Of a stretch of 64,000 nucleotides of DNA, positions 45,799 to 58,006 are shown in pieces. The position numbers and the translations under genes were made by a program. The stretch comes from Aphidius gifuensis (lineage: Eukaryota; Arthropoda; Insecta; Hymenoptera; Braconidae). The stretch is taken from assembly GCF_014905175.1 (NCBI RefSeq), contig NC_057789.1, positions 9,362,001 to 9,426,000 of the forward strand, read 5' to 3'. The notes beneath the pieces were generated by a model. It saw nothing but the letters and a program-made list of their open reading frames with translations. It was not told the DNA's origin and did not search any database. Numbering within the stretch: position 1 is the first letter of the stretch; the number at the start of each line of letters is the position of its first letter.

Positions 45799-46657
45799 GG
45801 TTGTTTGTAAATGGATTTCCCGTAATTTAATTTTCGATTTTTTTTTTTCAATGTTCAAATGAAATAATTATCTATTTTGTGGAATTTTTTCGTAATTTTC
45901 CTCTTCGCGAAAATTCAGATAATTAGTGTCAAAGTTGACAACTTTAACACGCAAGCATAGGGAGTATAGGTACGTTTGCACTTGTATTTTTAAAACTTAT
46001 AATTTAAATTTTGATTTTTTTCTACAGATTTGTACTTTGTAGAATTCCGAAAATTATGGAAAAAAAATTATTAATTTCCTCTTCACCGTTTAAAAGATAT
46101 TAGTTAATTAGTTTTGAAATTTATTGTTGTCAGCCGACTGACGTCACATTAAAAATGTAGATATGGCAACACCAGATGCTTTCTCTCTCATTTTTTTTCT
46201 CTGTTTCCTATATTGCGCACACACACACCAACAAACTCGTTCAAAACAATTCAAAGGATTATATATATGTGCATTAATAAATATATATATAAATTGATAA
46301 ATTATAATGTTTTTTTTTTAATAAATCGTCCTTTGAATTTTATTCGATTCGACATTATTTATAAAATGTTTATTTATTTAACAACATACGAAATATATGA
46401 CATACAAGTGCACACTATACAGTGACCAGGGTAGTAGTGTGTGTAATAGCGACGTTTCACGATCTGAATTTTTGCTGCTGGGGTAGTGTTAGTGTGTGTA
46501 AATACAGGCCGGCCAAAACATATACAACGAAAGACGCATCAGTATAGCACAAAAATTTTATGCATAGGAGGGCGCTGAAATATTTTTTTTTAACGTAGTT
46601 TCATAGGTACCCTTGAGACCCAAAAAAGTCGCCCGATCATGCGATTTACAAACAACC
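45799..46657. mobile_element. TTAA-flanked element with short inverted ends
   Basis: 859 bp bounded by TTAA (45795-45798 and 46658-46661), with ends ggttgtttgtaaat and atttacaaacaacc. TTAA targets are characteristic of piggyBac-type transposons; the size and lack of a transposase ORF suggest a non-autonomous derivative. The right half contains two 'gtagtgt.agtgtgtgtaa'-like repeats near 46430-46500. Confidence 0.7.
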
Positions 46658-47040
46658 TTAAGAAATAAATATTAAATAATAATTACTGTGATGATATTTT
46701 TACACAATCCATTATAAATTGAGGAGTTATAGTATACTAAATGACATATGTCGATATATTATATAATATGTTCAAATAGTGTTGTGTTTCGACATGGTTT
46801 ATTCGTGACATTTAACATTGCATGAAGCGGTGAGACAGTTGATGACGGTGTACCACCGAGGTGTGACAGTGAATAAAAGTGAGAGAAATTACGTAGTGAT
46901 GTTGATAGCATCCTTATTCTCACGTCAGACAAGAGTGCTGGGCAATCAGCAGCTCCAGTAAGTAGCTTGATAAAGAATGCGATCAACTGTGTATCACAAC
47001 GTAGTTGGATTGATTGCATGCGAGCACCCAGGTTGAGTAC

Positions 47041-47835
47041 ATCGTCATCAAGTTTAAATGACAGAAAAGAATTAAAAATTTATGACTACATAATTGGTAA
47101 ATATAATTGACTTTTAAAATTAAATAAAATAGCTAATTGTATATTTTTTTTAAAAAGAAAGTTGGTATCGGTAGTGCTAGATTAATATTATCATCAAAAT
47201 CAACAATTGGTAGTTTCAAAGTGTTACTTACTGAAGCTGGTGGATTACCACCAGCATTTTCTGATATTCCAGCTTTATTGCCAATATTTTAAATATCATT
47301 ATACATGACTGAAAATACAAAATAGTATCACTAAAATATTCCTGTAAAGCTCTTATCAATAATCAATAAGATACTGGCTAATAGGTAAAATATATTAGGT
47401 GGTTTTCGTAGATTAAATGACATGTTATACATGGAAGGACATCTCCAGGATTATTATGGCTGATTACCTGATTATAAAAATCATCTTATTGATGATAAAT
47501 ACTTTGAAAACATTGTATATTGAAAAAAATTTAATTCATTGTACTGAACTATGTTATGCTGTTTACAATGCGCTATCAGACATGAAAAATAATAAATCTA
47601 ATAATACAAATTTAGATTATTTTGAAAAAGTAAAATTTACAATGATCAATGGAAGTCGTTGGAGTACAGATAAACTTTTAAATGATAAAAATAATATAAA
47701 ACTTGATGTAATGATGCATTTACATGTTGAAAAAACTATATTTATAATTAAAAAATAATAAACCAAAAGCTAATGGTGTATTAGTAATGAAATGGGGTAA
47801 AAAGCTTAAAATTACAGTCAAAATATGGTGTTATA
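47041..47835 (+). pseudogene. GMC oxidoreductase pseudogene
   Basis: YDYII, then an intron with good borders (47097-47161, gt...ag), then VGIGSARLILSS, LLTEAGGLPPAFSDIPALLP and a stop. Further on, after a gap, GGFRRLNDMLYMEGH, an in-frame TGA, LPDYKN, SRWSTDKLL and MKWGKK. These are landmarks of insect GMC (glucose-dehydrogenase-like) flavoenzymes. The FAD-binding GxGxxG is broken (GIGSAR), stops and deletions are present, and the C-terminal substrate domain is missing. The intron shows it is a decayed gene copy, not a retrocopy. Confidence 0.8.
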
Positions 47836-48228
47836 TTATCTGCGTGTACTATCGTTAACACTGATAAAACTATATTTAGAATAAATAAATAAATAAAAGA
47901 TTTGATTTATATTAATTATTTCTTATTTATCATTTTCACATATTTTTCATATTTTATTTTTTCATCTATATATCAACTATTGAATATTATACTCTTAATT
48001 TTTTACAGTGTTTTAATTGAAGAAAAAATATAATTTTGTCATTTAAAATTAACCAAATTTCATATTTTTAATTCAATCAAAATAAAACAATGATTACTAT
48101 CTCATTATCAATTATTTTCCAATGAAAAAATATACCCAGCCAGATTTTTAGAAGCTCTTCTGATTATAACAAAGTAACCAAGCGAGTTTCAAAGATATTA
48201 TAAGGAGTACCAAGAAAGTTTATATGCA
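47836..48228. other. Intergenic, AT-rich
   Basis: Nothing recognised between the GMC pseudogene and the CCCGGG element. Confidence 0.4.
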
Positions 48229-48630
48229 CCCGGGAAAAAATTAGACGATCGCCAACGATCGTTGAAGATGTCATATTTGTCCACATCTTTGTCGATCGCC
48301 GTCGATCGCTGTCGATCAAAGTCGAACGCTGTCGATCGCTATCGATCTACAACAATTTACAGAAAAATAGACAAATTATAATAATTATTAGCTTATGCTG
48401 GAGAATTTATCATAATTATAATATACTCAGGAATATTTTTTTTTTTTATTTAAATTAAGGCCGTAGAATCATGTTTGTCTATTTTTCTGTAAATTCTTGT
48501 ACATCGATAGCGATCGATAGCGATCGACAACGATCGACGGAGATCGACAAAGATGTGGACAAATATGACATCTTCAACGACCGCTGACGATCGTTGGCGA
48601 TCATTGGCGATCGTCTAATTTTTTCCCGGG
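48229..48630. mobile_element. Foldback element with CCCGGGAAAAAAT ends
   Basis: 402 bp, ends cccgggaaaaaattagacga read inward from both sides, arms of roughly 150 bp rich in gtcgatcg/cgatcgac words around an AT centre. CA lies on both sides (48227-48228 and 48631-48632). It shares its first 13 bases with the 3.6-kb element at 35266-38844 but has a different interior. Confidence 0.8.
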
Positions 48631-48897
48631 CAGATGAAGGGTTTTTTTTTTTTTTTTTTAAATTCGATTATCTACTGATAATGAAAAAAAAAATAATCAT
48701 AAAGAACTATTCAAGACTACAGCCTTGCTCTTGCCAATTATTGTTAATAAATTTTTTTTTTCTAAAATTATTATCATTTTATATTAATATTTTTAACGCC
48801 GATGACTATTATCTCCGGTGCGTTTGTCCAATTTGTTTATGACAAGTATTATTCGATAAAATAAAATAAATTTGCCAAAATTGATAATTATGTTTTT

Positions 48898-49640
48898 TTT
48901 CTTTATTATTTTTACTTATACAAATTTTCAAAATAAACAAGTTAACCATATATTTTCATGAATCATATTTTTTTTTTCAAATTGAATATTTTAGATGAAA
49001 TTTCATTATTACATAAAAAAAATATCTTTCATTCAATTTTAGGCAACTTTTAAAACTTGTTGAGCTAGTCTATCAAGTCTCAAAGAAATGATCCTTAATG
49101 AACTAAATAATTAAGTTTTTAAACTTAGTTAATAATTTTTACTAACTAATACTTTTTTCAACAACAATATTTTCTTTGGAAATTACAAATTTTTCATGTG
49201 ATACAACATCACCATTTGTTGTATTTACAACAACTTCATCATCAATAATACCAACTGGTGCTGGTTTTTCAGTATCATATGTCTTAATAAATTGTTTATC
49301 CAATTCTAAAATAATTTTTCCTCTTTTTTGTTCTTCCTAAGCAAGTGTTCTTTATCACTTGATTTATCAACAGTTTTATCATCAGATAATTCAGCTATTT
49401 TTCGTTGTTTTTCATTTGATTGTTCAGATAAATTATCAATTGATTTGAATGGTTGTAAAAGATTTTTCTGTTGGTGCTGGTGATGATGATGATCAAGTGG
49501 TTTATTAATAATTAATGACTTTTCTTTGTCATCACTGTTGTAATAATATTGAAATATTTAGCAATGAATTTAATTAATATGTGGTTCAATATTATCAATG
49601 ATTTTTTCACTAACACGTACTATTTTTCTTTTAGACATGT
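48898..49640 (-). pseudogene. Decayed copy B of an unidentified coding sequence
   Basis: From ATG at 49638 the minus strand reads MSKRKIVRVSEKIIDNIEPH, stops, then continues in protein-like text (FQYYYNSDDKEKSLIINKPL, a His run, SDDKTVDKSSDKEHLLRKN), a frameshift, and TEKPAPVGIIDDEVVV with EKFVISKENIVVEKS at the end. Homologous to 39085-40345, including about 150 bp of 3' flank, but with an internal deletion. Parent gene not identified; two stops and a frameshift make it non-functional. Confidence 0.6.
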
Positions 49641-50687
49641 GGTTAAACTTATAAAGCACAAAAAATTTTGGACTTTGACAATTATATTATATACCAAGGT
49701 GGACGTGATGTAGCACTTCATCATCAACGTGCACTCAAAAATTTATAAATATATTTGCAAATGGAATAAAAAATATTGCATATAATGCTTTAAATTTATT
49801 TTTAAAATGACAAATAAATTCTTCTGTCTCCATGGTGTGCAATGACATAGTTCCATTATTCTGTTCGAGTATTTTTATTAAATTTTGAAATTACTGAGTG
49901 TATCAGATATTGCCAGGAAATAATGTGATGAGCTTTTTGAAAGTTCAAACTTTCTTAATAATTGTTGATGATATTAAACTTGAAATAATTAATGCTGTTG
50001 CAGCTGTTATTATAACACTTGTATTCATTTTGTACTTGTCTTTGTGGTATCTATTTTAAAACTGTTTTTAAGTTAATATATATTTAAAGTAAAAATATTA
50101 TTTGATAGTATTTTATGATGTGGGTAATTATTTATGACATTTTTTTTATCTAAAAATAATAACTGTATTATGATTGTTAATTTGTTAATGATAAGAGTCA
50201 AGTTAATGATTTATAATGATTATTAATTTACAGAAAATCAACATATCAATACGAAGAAACACAAATCCTGAGATGACACAGAAGATATGGGATGGAATAA
50301 AAATAACAATACACATAAAATATTTAAATTGTTTTAGAGTATATCATACAACTTGTTACTCACCAACAAATTCAATAACTTTGTGAATTTTGTGAAAAAA
50401 TAAATACTGATTCATATGATGATATTGAGTTATATGCATGTATATTGTATCAAAATTTTATTTCGATATTTATTGTTTAATTCATTATATTACATGATAT
50501 GTTGACCTTTATATTTACTCTGACTCATATTTAAAAAGATATAAATGTACATATTAAATAATGATACAGACACCCAAAAAGAAAATGATGACTCTTAGAG
50601 ATGCTTTTGAAAAAAAATGAAGAATTTCTTTTTTTTTCATATTTTTTTTTTTTAGTTGTGTTTTTTATCACCTCTTTCTTCTTTTAT
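49641..50687. other. Intergenic downstream of the topoisomerase gene
   Basis: A minus-strand stretch near 50020-49740 has protein-like fragments (MNTSVIITAATALIISSLI, later METEEFICHFKNKFKALYAI) with stops between them, possibly an old gene remnant of unknown type. The rest is AT-rich and includes the 3' untranslated part of the topoisomerase gene. Confidence 0.35.
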
Positions 50688-53600
50688 TTATTTTTCTTCA
50701 AAATCATTTAGGGCTATGAATAAAGCATCAAGATCATCTTTCCAAATAGATTTTGGTGTTTTACTTAGTAATATATCCAATTCAGTTTTTTTGTCATCAC
50801 GTTTTTTTAATAATTCATCTATTTTTTCTTTTGTATATAACTTCGTTCCTATATCCAATAAATAATCAAAACCAACAGTTTTTCGTGTTTCATTAGTTTC
50901 ATCAGTTTCTTCATCATCCTGTAAAAATAATAATAATAATAATAAAAATGATCATTTATTTAGTTATTAATTTATTATTAATAGAAAATATATATACTTA
51001 TAGGTATAACTTACTTCAATTGTTTCGTTTGAATTTTTTTGTGTTACTTTCCATGCTGATACTGGATCTGAATCATAACCCATTGCTATCAATTCATCAA
51101 TCACAGCTTTTTCTTTTTTGTTGTAAATGACCAATATACCATCACATATTTCCAATATAAATCTTGCTTGATTTGTTAATTTTCTAGCTTCAGCTTCTAA
51201 CATACTAGTTAAATAGTTTTTTCTTTTAACATAAAATTCAAGTCGTAAATCATAAAATTCTCTCATAATTCTATTAATATCATCATATTTACTGAGACAT
51301 AAATGTTTATCAAATGCAAACATTGAACTCATTGATATTGTTGTTTGTAATTTAAACACTTTATAAAAACCATCACGTTCATAATCACGTAATTGTTGTG
51401 GTGTTAATGTGACAATAAAATGAGTTTCTGATTCTTTATAATCAACAATATTTTTATTTGAAGCCATAACATCAAGTACTGTTTCTTTATAATGTTGTAT
51501 CCATGTGCCAATTGGTAATTCAGAAATTTTTATTTTATCATTACCAATTACCAAAATTTCACCATAAATAACATAGCATGTATCACTTAACGGTTCAATT
51601 TCACCTTTAAAATTTTTCCAATATGGTTTCATTGGTTGTATATCATTACCATCCATCATATTAAATAAATTTTGTATTATTTCACGTGGATTATGATTTG
51701 GAATTTTAGTCATCCATTCAGTACCAATACCCTCAGCACCATTAACTAATATCATTGGTATTATTGGTACATAAAAAGTTGGTTCATTTTTTTTACCATA
51801 AGATATTTCATGTTGTAATAATGGATCATCATGTTCATGAAATATTAAACGTGTTAATGGATTTAATTTTGTAAATATATATCTTGGTGATGCTGCATCT
51901 TCACTACCACATATACGTGAACCAAATAGACCAATTGGTAATAATAAATTAATATTATTTGATCCAACAAAATCTTGTGCTAAATGAACAATTGTTGATG
52001 ATAATGATATTAATAATTGTTCAACATCATAATGTTGATGATAATAAGCACATTTTTCAGCAACAGATGCACCTAATTGTGCAACATTAACTTCATTTTT
52101 ATCATTCCTCAACATACAAATATACATAACTCTACGTTGTTCTGGTTTTAAACCATCAATGACATTTGGTATCGAACGTACATTATCATAATTTAAACAT
52201 GATACTAATTCAACATTAATAAAATCAGTATATGTTACAGAACGTATATTTTCATGATATAAAAATTTTTCACCAAGACCACGTTCTTTTCTATCTTTTG
52301 TTGTTGTCATATAATTTGTAAGCCAATCTTTACGTTGATCACGACATTTTTCAGAAAATGCCATTACGATATTTTTATCATCTTCATCACCAGCATATGT
52401 AAATGCAATACGATGTTTTTGCATATTAGAAAAATATTCTCTAGCTTCTTTTAATGTTGATGTACCCAAATTTTTGTAGTATTTTGGTTTTATTTTATTT
52501 GGTGCTGGTTGATCTTTATGCCATTTTTCATATTCAGCTGTTGAATAAAAACTAAGTTTTTCAGAACCTTTTGTAACTTTAATTAATGGTGTTATAAATT
52601 CATCAATGAAATTTAGTTTTAATAAACTTGGCCAATTATGATGTATAAAATTTATTAATAAACCTTTTAAATGAGTACCATGTTGATCTTGATCAGTCAT
52701 TATCATCAACTTACCATATCTTAATGTTTTTAAATCATCTTGTGTTTCATATTTTTTTTGATATTGCAATCCAAGTATTTTCATTAAATTATTTATATTA
52801 TCATTTTCAGATATTTGTTTATCTGTTGTTTCACGTACATTTAATAATTTACCATTTAATGAATATATACCAAATATAACACGTCCTTTATCAAGTGAAC
52901 CAACACCACAACGAGCTAGGCATTCACCTGAATCATTTCCAGTTAATATTAATGTACAATCAATACTTTTGGATGTACCAGCATTATATGCATCATCTAG
53001 TCTTGGTATACCAAATATTTTTTTCTTCTTTGGTGAACCACCAGTTAATTTTTGTAACTGTGTATTAGGTTTAAATTTAGCCCAATGTAATGTTGATTCA
53101 ATAATACCAAGTTTTAATATACGAGTTATAAACTCATCAGTAACTTCATATTTTGAGTCAAATTTACTAACAAGTATCATATTTTCTTTAGTTTGTGAAT
53201 CAAATGTTGGATTTGTTATTAAACAATTAATAAATATCCACATATGTTGTTTTATTGATTTTTTATCTAATTGAGCACCTTCTTTATTTTCTTTTTTTAA
53301 TGTATCTTGTAATTTTTCAACAATAGCATCACTAACATAATCAACATGTTTACCACCTTTTGTTGTTGCTATTGAATTTACAAATGACATTTGTTTAAAA
53401 CTATAATTTGGTGACAATGCAACAGCAACTTCCCATCTTAAACCACATCGTTCATATGATAGTTTGAGTGGATTATCTGAATCATCTGTTCTTCCTTTTA
53501 TGAATAATTCACAATAATCTTCAAAATCTTCTATTGGTATTAATGTATCATTTAAATATATTCCAACACCTTTTGTTGATGCTGCACAATCATATGCTCT

Positions 53601-54266
53601 TCTAGTCATTAAACTAACAATATCATCATCCAATTGTGTCATTTTAAATTTTTCTAAATCTGGTGAAAATGTTACTTTTGTAAAATCTTCATCACTACTT
53701 TCTTTGATACTTACTTCAATACATTTACTCATATTATTTGCCCATGTTTGTTTAAATGACTTTTTCAATTCTTTTGATGATGTTTCAAAAACAAAACGGC
53801 CACTAAATATATTACATAATTTTCCACCATATCCATTTCTTCCACCAGTTGCTTTATTTTCAGCATCATCATAATTTGATGATGTTAAATGATCAAATAT
53901 CTTTGTTAGTGCATACATGTTTTCTTCTCTATGTACTGCAACTGGTATACCATGACCATTATACCAAACAGATATTGTATTATCTTCTTGTTTAATATCT
54001 ATTTTTATTTTATCTATTGTTGGATCACGCTGTATACTATCAGCAGCATTAACAAGTATTTCATCATATATTTTATATAAACCTGGTACATATGTTATTT
54101 CACGTTGTATCATTCTCTCTTCTTCTTGATCATATATCCACATTGGCTCAGTAACATGTTCAACTGAGCCAATGTATTCATCTGGATGTGACAGTATTTC
54201 TTTCAGCTCAAGTTTCTTTTGATTGGTATCTTCAATTGTCTTATCTTTTTCATTACCCTTCTCCAT
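50688..54266 (-). CDS. Top2: DNA topoisomerase II-like protein with altered TOPRIM
   Basis: Two exons, 54266-51015 and 50918-50688 (phase 0), 1160 aa, against about 1400-1500 for animal Top2. GHKL ATPase: EILVNAAD, GRNGYGGKL, QTKENM loop kept. TOPRIM: the EGDSA motif reads GNDSG (residues 443-447), so the metal-binding Glu is Gly; the DxDxD motif reads DQDQH (525-529), the third Asp being His. Cleavage domain: SPRYIF with catalytic Arg 795 and Tyr 796 kept, then the PIIPMILVNGAEGIGT and KVFKLQT landmarks. It ends soon after LLDIG...WKDDLDALF, without the basic C-terminal domain. Normal Top2 passes duplexes through a double-strand break in the nucleus; whether this protein can cleave DNA is doubtful. 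The open frame argues it is still used. A normal Top2 may exist elsewhere. Confidence 0.88.
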
Positions 54267-54900
54267 GGTGGTGGTTAATTGTGATTTACCTCCGGAGTAA
54301 CTACAAAAATTATAAAAACAACATTTTCATTTTTATTTATTTTATTAATCAACACAAAACAATAGTGTCATTTTCAAACTTATAGCCTAAAAATCAGTCA
54401 TTTCGTTATTTTTTTTTTTCTACATCAAAATTATTATAATTTAATTATGGATTATACATATATATTTTAATGTAAAATTATATTTTTATTATAAAATTTA
54501 TTATTTACCGAATGATAGATTGATAGATTTAATTGGATTTAAGAATCAGCGAGAATGACAAACATTAAAAAGTCAACTGTCAAAACAACGGTGACAAGTG
54601 AAATAGACCTGGAGGTGCATAGGTCTAGATACATAGAGCAGATAGAGCATGATGATGAGCATTACATCGAAGTTTTTTTTTTGAATTTTGAAACGACTTT
54701 ATCTTCAGCTGTGTATGAAATTCATAGAAGAAAAAAAAAAAAGAAAAATTACTCCAGAAGATGACAGCACTCTATAGCTCAAACCCATGGAGGTGTATAC
54801 TCAAACCAGAGAGAAGCAGAGAGAAGCAGAGAGAAGACTTCTTCTAAATTTAACATCTCTTTCGAAAGGAATATTAGTTAACTATTATCATTGATATACA
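54267..54900. other. Topoisomerase upstream region and shared short repeat
   Basis: 54267-54300 holds the leader of the minus-strand topoisomerase gene. Around 54690-54765 'acgactttatcttcagctgtg' and 'gaaattcatagaagaaaaaa' recur at 62805-62880 (same orientation). Around 54810-54840 'agagaagcag' is tandem three times. Confidence 0.4.
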
Positions 54901-54904
54901 CTTA

Positions 54905-55795
54905 TATAAACTTCAAGGGTTGGACAAGCTTTTAAAAGTATTTTTGTCAAGAATTGCCAGTTTATTTGCTGACAAATCCAACTTAATTAGAGATTCCAAT
55001 CCATCGAATATTCCTTGTGGAATTTTATTGCATTTGAACGTGATGAGTATGAATTATGATTTAATTAGTGGTAAAAATACAACGATGGCATTATTAGCAT
55101 TAATGAATATATATATGAATATACCTCAACAGAATAGTCCAATTTTGATTCTCGTATCTTACGTGTGTTACCAGAAGGGGTGAAGCTTTGACGAATTTTG
55201 CAGCATGGCATATCTTGATATCATTGATGATAGCTTACAAAGAATTTCAAAAAGTGGTATTATTCCATTGCACATTTCTACAAGATGGTAGCAAATAATC
55301 ATTTTCCCAAAAACAGCGAAGATGATATACATCAAGTTAGATGATCTTTGAGCAGGTTTTCTAATACTTGGTATTGGTTGTGGTATTGGTTTAAATTTTT
55401 AATTTTTCGAAATGATAATTTTCCGAATAAAAGTAATCGACAACACGTGTAGTGTTATACTCAAACATGCACCCAGGATTTGCGTTCAATTTAAATAATG
55501 TAATATTTTCAAATTGGTTTCATCATTTGCATTATCGATCACTATTGTAGAATTTTCACTAGGCAAACAAATTTGAGTTTATAAATATTTATATTTATAC
55601 CAAATTTTGATTACTTTTATAAATTTTTTGAAAATAAATTGTGAATAAACATAAGTTAGTCAAACCAAAATTGATAAACTGTATCTAATGCCAGTAGTTT
55701 CTTTTCAAGTACACTAATATATAAATAAATTAAATATATAGATTTATTCTGAATAAAATGTTATTTTTCCGTTGAAGACAATATTAATATTTAAA
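54905..55795 (+). pseudogene. Chimeric relic: LRR fragment joined to IR 3' part
   Basis: 54905-55014 matches 58442-58551 inside the LRR gene on the plus-strand text ('gacaagcttttaaaagtatt' and 'aatccatcgaatattccttg'). At 'ggaattttattgcatttgaa' the sequence switches without spacer to the IR coding strand: FERDEYE, then LISGKNTTMALLALMN, the LRVLPEALT region, and TM3 (LGIGCGIG) with several frameshifts and stops, followed by IR 3' flank to about 55795. Both parts are dead here. The junction lies at the shared 'gga', pointing to illegitimate recombination or a copy made by template switching. Confidence 0.8.
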
Positions 55796-58006
55796 TTTTT
55801 TCCCGATGAAAAACTTGTTAATATGCTGGTGATAATAATTTTGGAGTTGAATTTGATAATTTTGGGTCAATTTAATTCTGAATTTTCATTTGATAAAACA
55901 GCATCAACACCAGCACCAACTTCAATTTCAGTAATGCAAAATCCAACAACAACAACAGCAAGCAAGCCATCATTAACAGAGATATTTAAACTTGAAGTAA
56001 TTTTTACTCCAGTGGTAAAAAAAAAACCATACATTTTTTTTTACTCGCCACGTGGTCAGCGTTTAGCTTAATTAGAATTGAGTTTGATAAGGAAATCCAA
56101 TGACTGCTGGACCACCAAGTGATGATCCATCTGCACAAGCTCAAGTTGATGTAAGCATATTTTATTGATTTTGATTCTTCTGTTGTTGATTTTGTTTAGG
56201 TTTTAGATTTATCACTTCTTTTTTTATCTTTCGGTTTGTCATCAGCTTTATCTGGTACTTAGTGTTTCAAATTTTATTAAATTTTCGTCATAACAAAAAT
56301 CCTTTAAATTTAATTTTCTGATTTCTTAACCAGAAGAGCTATATGGAAAACAAATAAAAAAGTTTCTGAAAAATATAATGCATCTTACTGATTACATCTA
56401 ACTCCTCATTTTCTTCGAAATTCGATGAAAAAAGAAATGAAGTAAAACCTTTTTTTATTGTAAATTGAATATTGATTGACTTATTCATTTTTTCAATGAT
56501 TTACCACAAATTAAAATGATGATTTAACTTTAAAAACTATGAAAAAAAGCAAAAATTTGAAAGCCTTACCTTGGTGGAAATATTTCTCCGGCTTTTGTTC
56601 ACCTTTCTCCGGCTTTTGTCCATCTTTATCAATTTTTTCCGAAAATGACCTATGGTTGGAGAAATGGCTGAGAAATATTCCCACCAGAGTATATATACCA
56701 GAGTATACTCTCATTAATGAGAGGGCCGATTGGCCAAAATAATGATAATGATGAAAGTGACGAGAGCGCTTGTAATCAAGGTCCATAGGGCAGAGATATA
56801 TAATATAATTTAAATGAATTAATAAATTAAACAATAAATTAATATTTATTATTAAATAACTGTTGATGTTTAATTTCATTACTTTAATTTGAATTACTTT
56901 CTATATATTATTAATTTATTGATATTTAATTTGTTCTCATATATTTTTGTTCATTAAATGTAATGTTATATAAAAGAATGCGAATATTGATAAAGATACG
57001 CTACAATTTAGTCCGCATCCAGCTGATCTGTTAATTAAATAAATAAACGTTAGCATCTATATTCAGATATTGTTTCATCAACTGCATCACGTGCAATTTC
57101 TTCAAATATAAATTCTCGCATCTCAATGTTAAATTCAATTGTCAACATAACATATTCTCATGACTCATGATAATCTCTGATAGTCTGAGATTTCCACCAG
57201 GGAGAATGTAGAACCCACCACTATTTTTTGGCCAAGCTTGGAGATTGACACTAAATTAAGCTCAAATACCACTACTCGGGCAATTTTCCCAAAAATTTAT
57301 TTATTTGAATAATTCGATTGATAAAAAGCTAAACAAAGCACACACGTAGAAATTATTATGAATTAAGATAAAATATCATATGTAATATAAAATATAAAAT
57401 AAATAAATTATTGAATCAATTATTTATAACGAATCGGCCGTGTTCGGCTTCGCCGAACTTAGTTGTATATCTATTTTTAATTAAAATTAAAAACAAAAAA
57501 AATATGTAGAAAAAATTTAATTTCTACATTCTGATAAATCAGAGAACAACATTAAGAACTAATGCTTATTTTTATTCTTTTCTTCTTGATAAAATATATT
57601 TTTTGATGAAAAAAAAAAAACCCAGGAGATGATGAAAAGATTCAATATCTACATCCTGGTGAACCGGAAACTAATATATATTGAATAATAACTTGAAGAA
57701 AAACCCTGAAGATAATTGAAAAAATCATTTTGACTTCCTGGTGATCGTAAAAAGTAACCTGGGTGATTTTTTCGATGACTTAAACTCTCTTGAGCTCAAA
57801 CTAAATATCAATGATGAATTTCATGTCAATCGGGCCAATAGTTTGCGTAAAACTGCGTTTCCAAGGATCCGGCCACGTCTTTTCATTATATAGATTAATT
57901 TATAACTAATATGGTTTTTATATAGAATGAATTTTATTTAAATATTTTTTAAATTACAAAGATGAATATAATTTTATTTAATACATACAAAAAAGTAATT
58001 GAATTA
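55796..58006. other. Intergenic with degraded coding-like and repeat sequence
   Basis: 55840-56160 reads on the plus strand as FSFDKTASTPAPTSISV...TTTTASKPSLTEIFKL and later MTAGPPSDDPSAQAQVD, a Thr/Pro/Ala-rich style reminiscent of nucleoporins, but interrupted and unidentified. 56575-56640 has 'ctccggcttttgt' repeats. About 57430-57895 looks like a mobile element: it begins with the hairpin gttcggcttcgccgaac after 'cgaatcggccgt' and ends with 'ggatccggccacgtctttt'. Ends uncertain. Confidence 0.35.

Noticed and set aside
46759..47019. Minus-strand ORF of 86 codons near the GMC pseudogene
   Set aside because: No family resemblance, and it lies opposite what may be the decayed 5' part of the GMC gene.
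55772..56071. Nucleoporin-like plus-strand ORF
   Set aside because: Thr/Pro/Ala-rich text is suggestive, but there are no FG repeats, the start overlaps IR flank, and no exon structure could be built.
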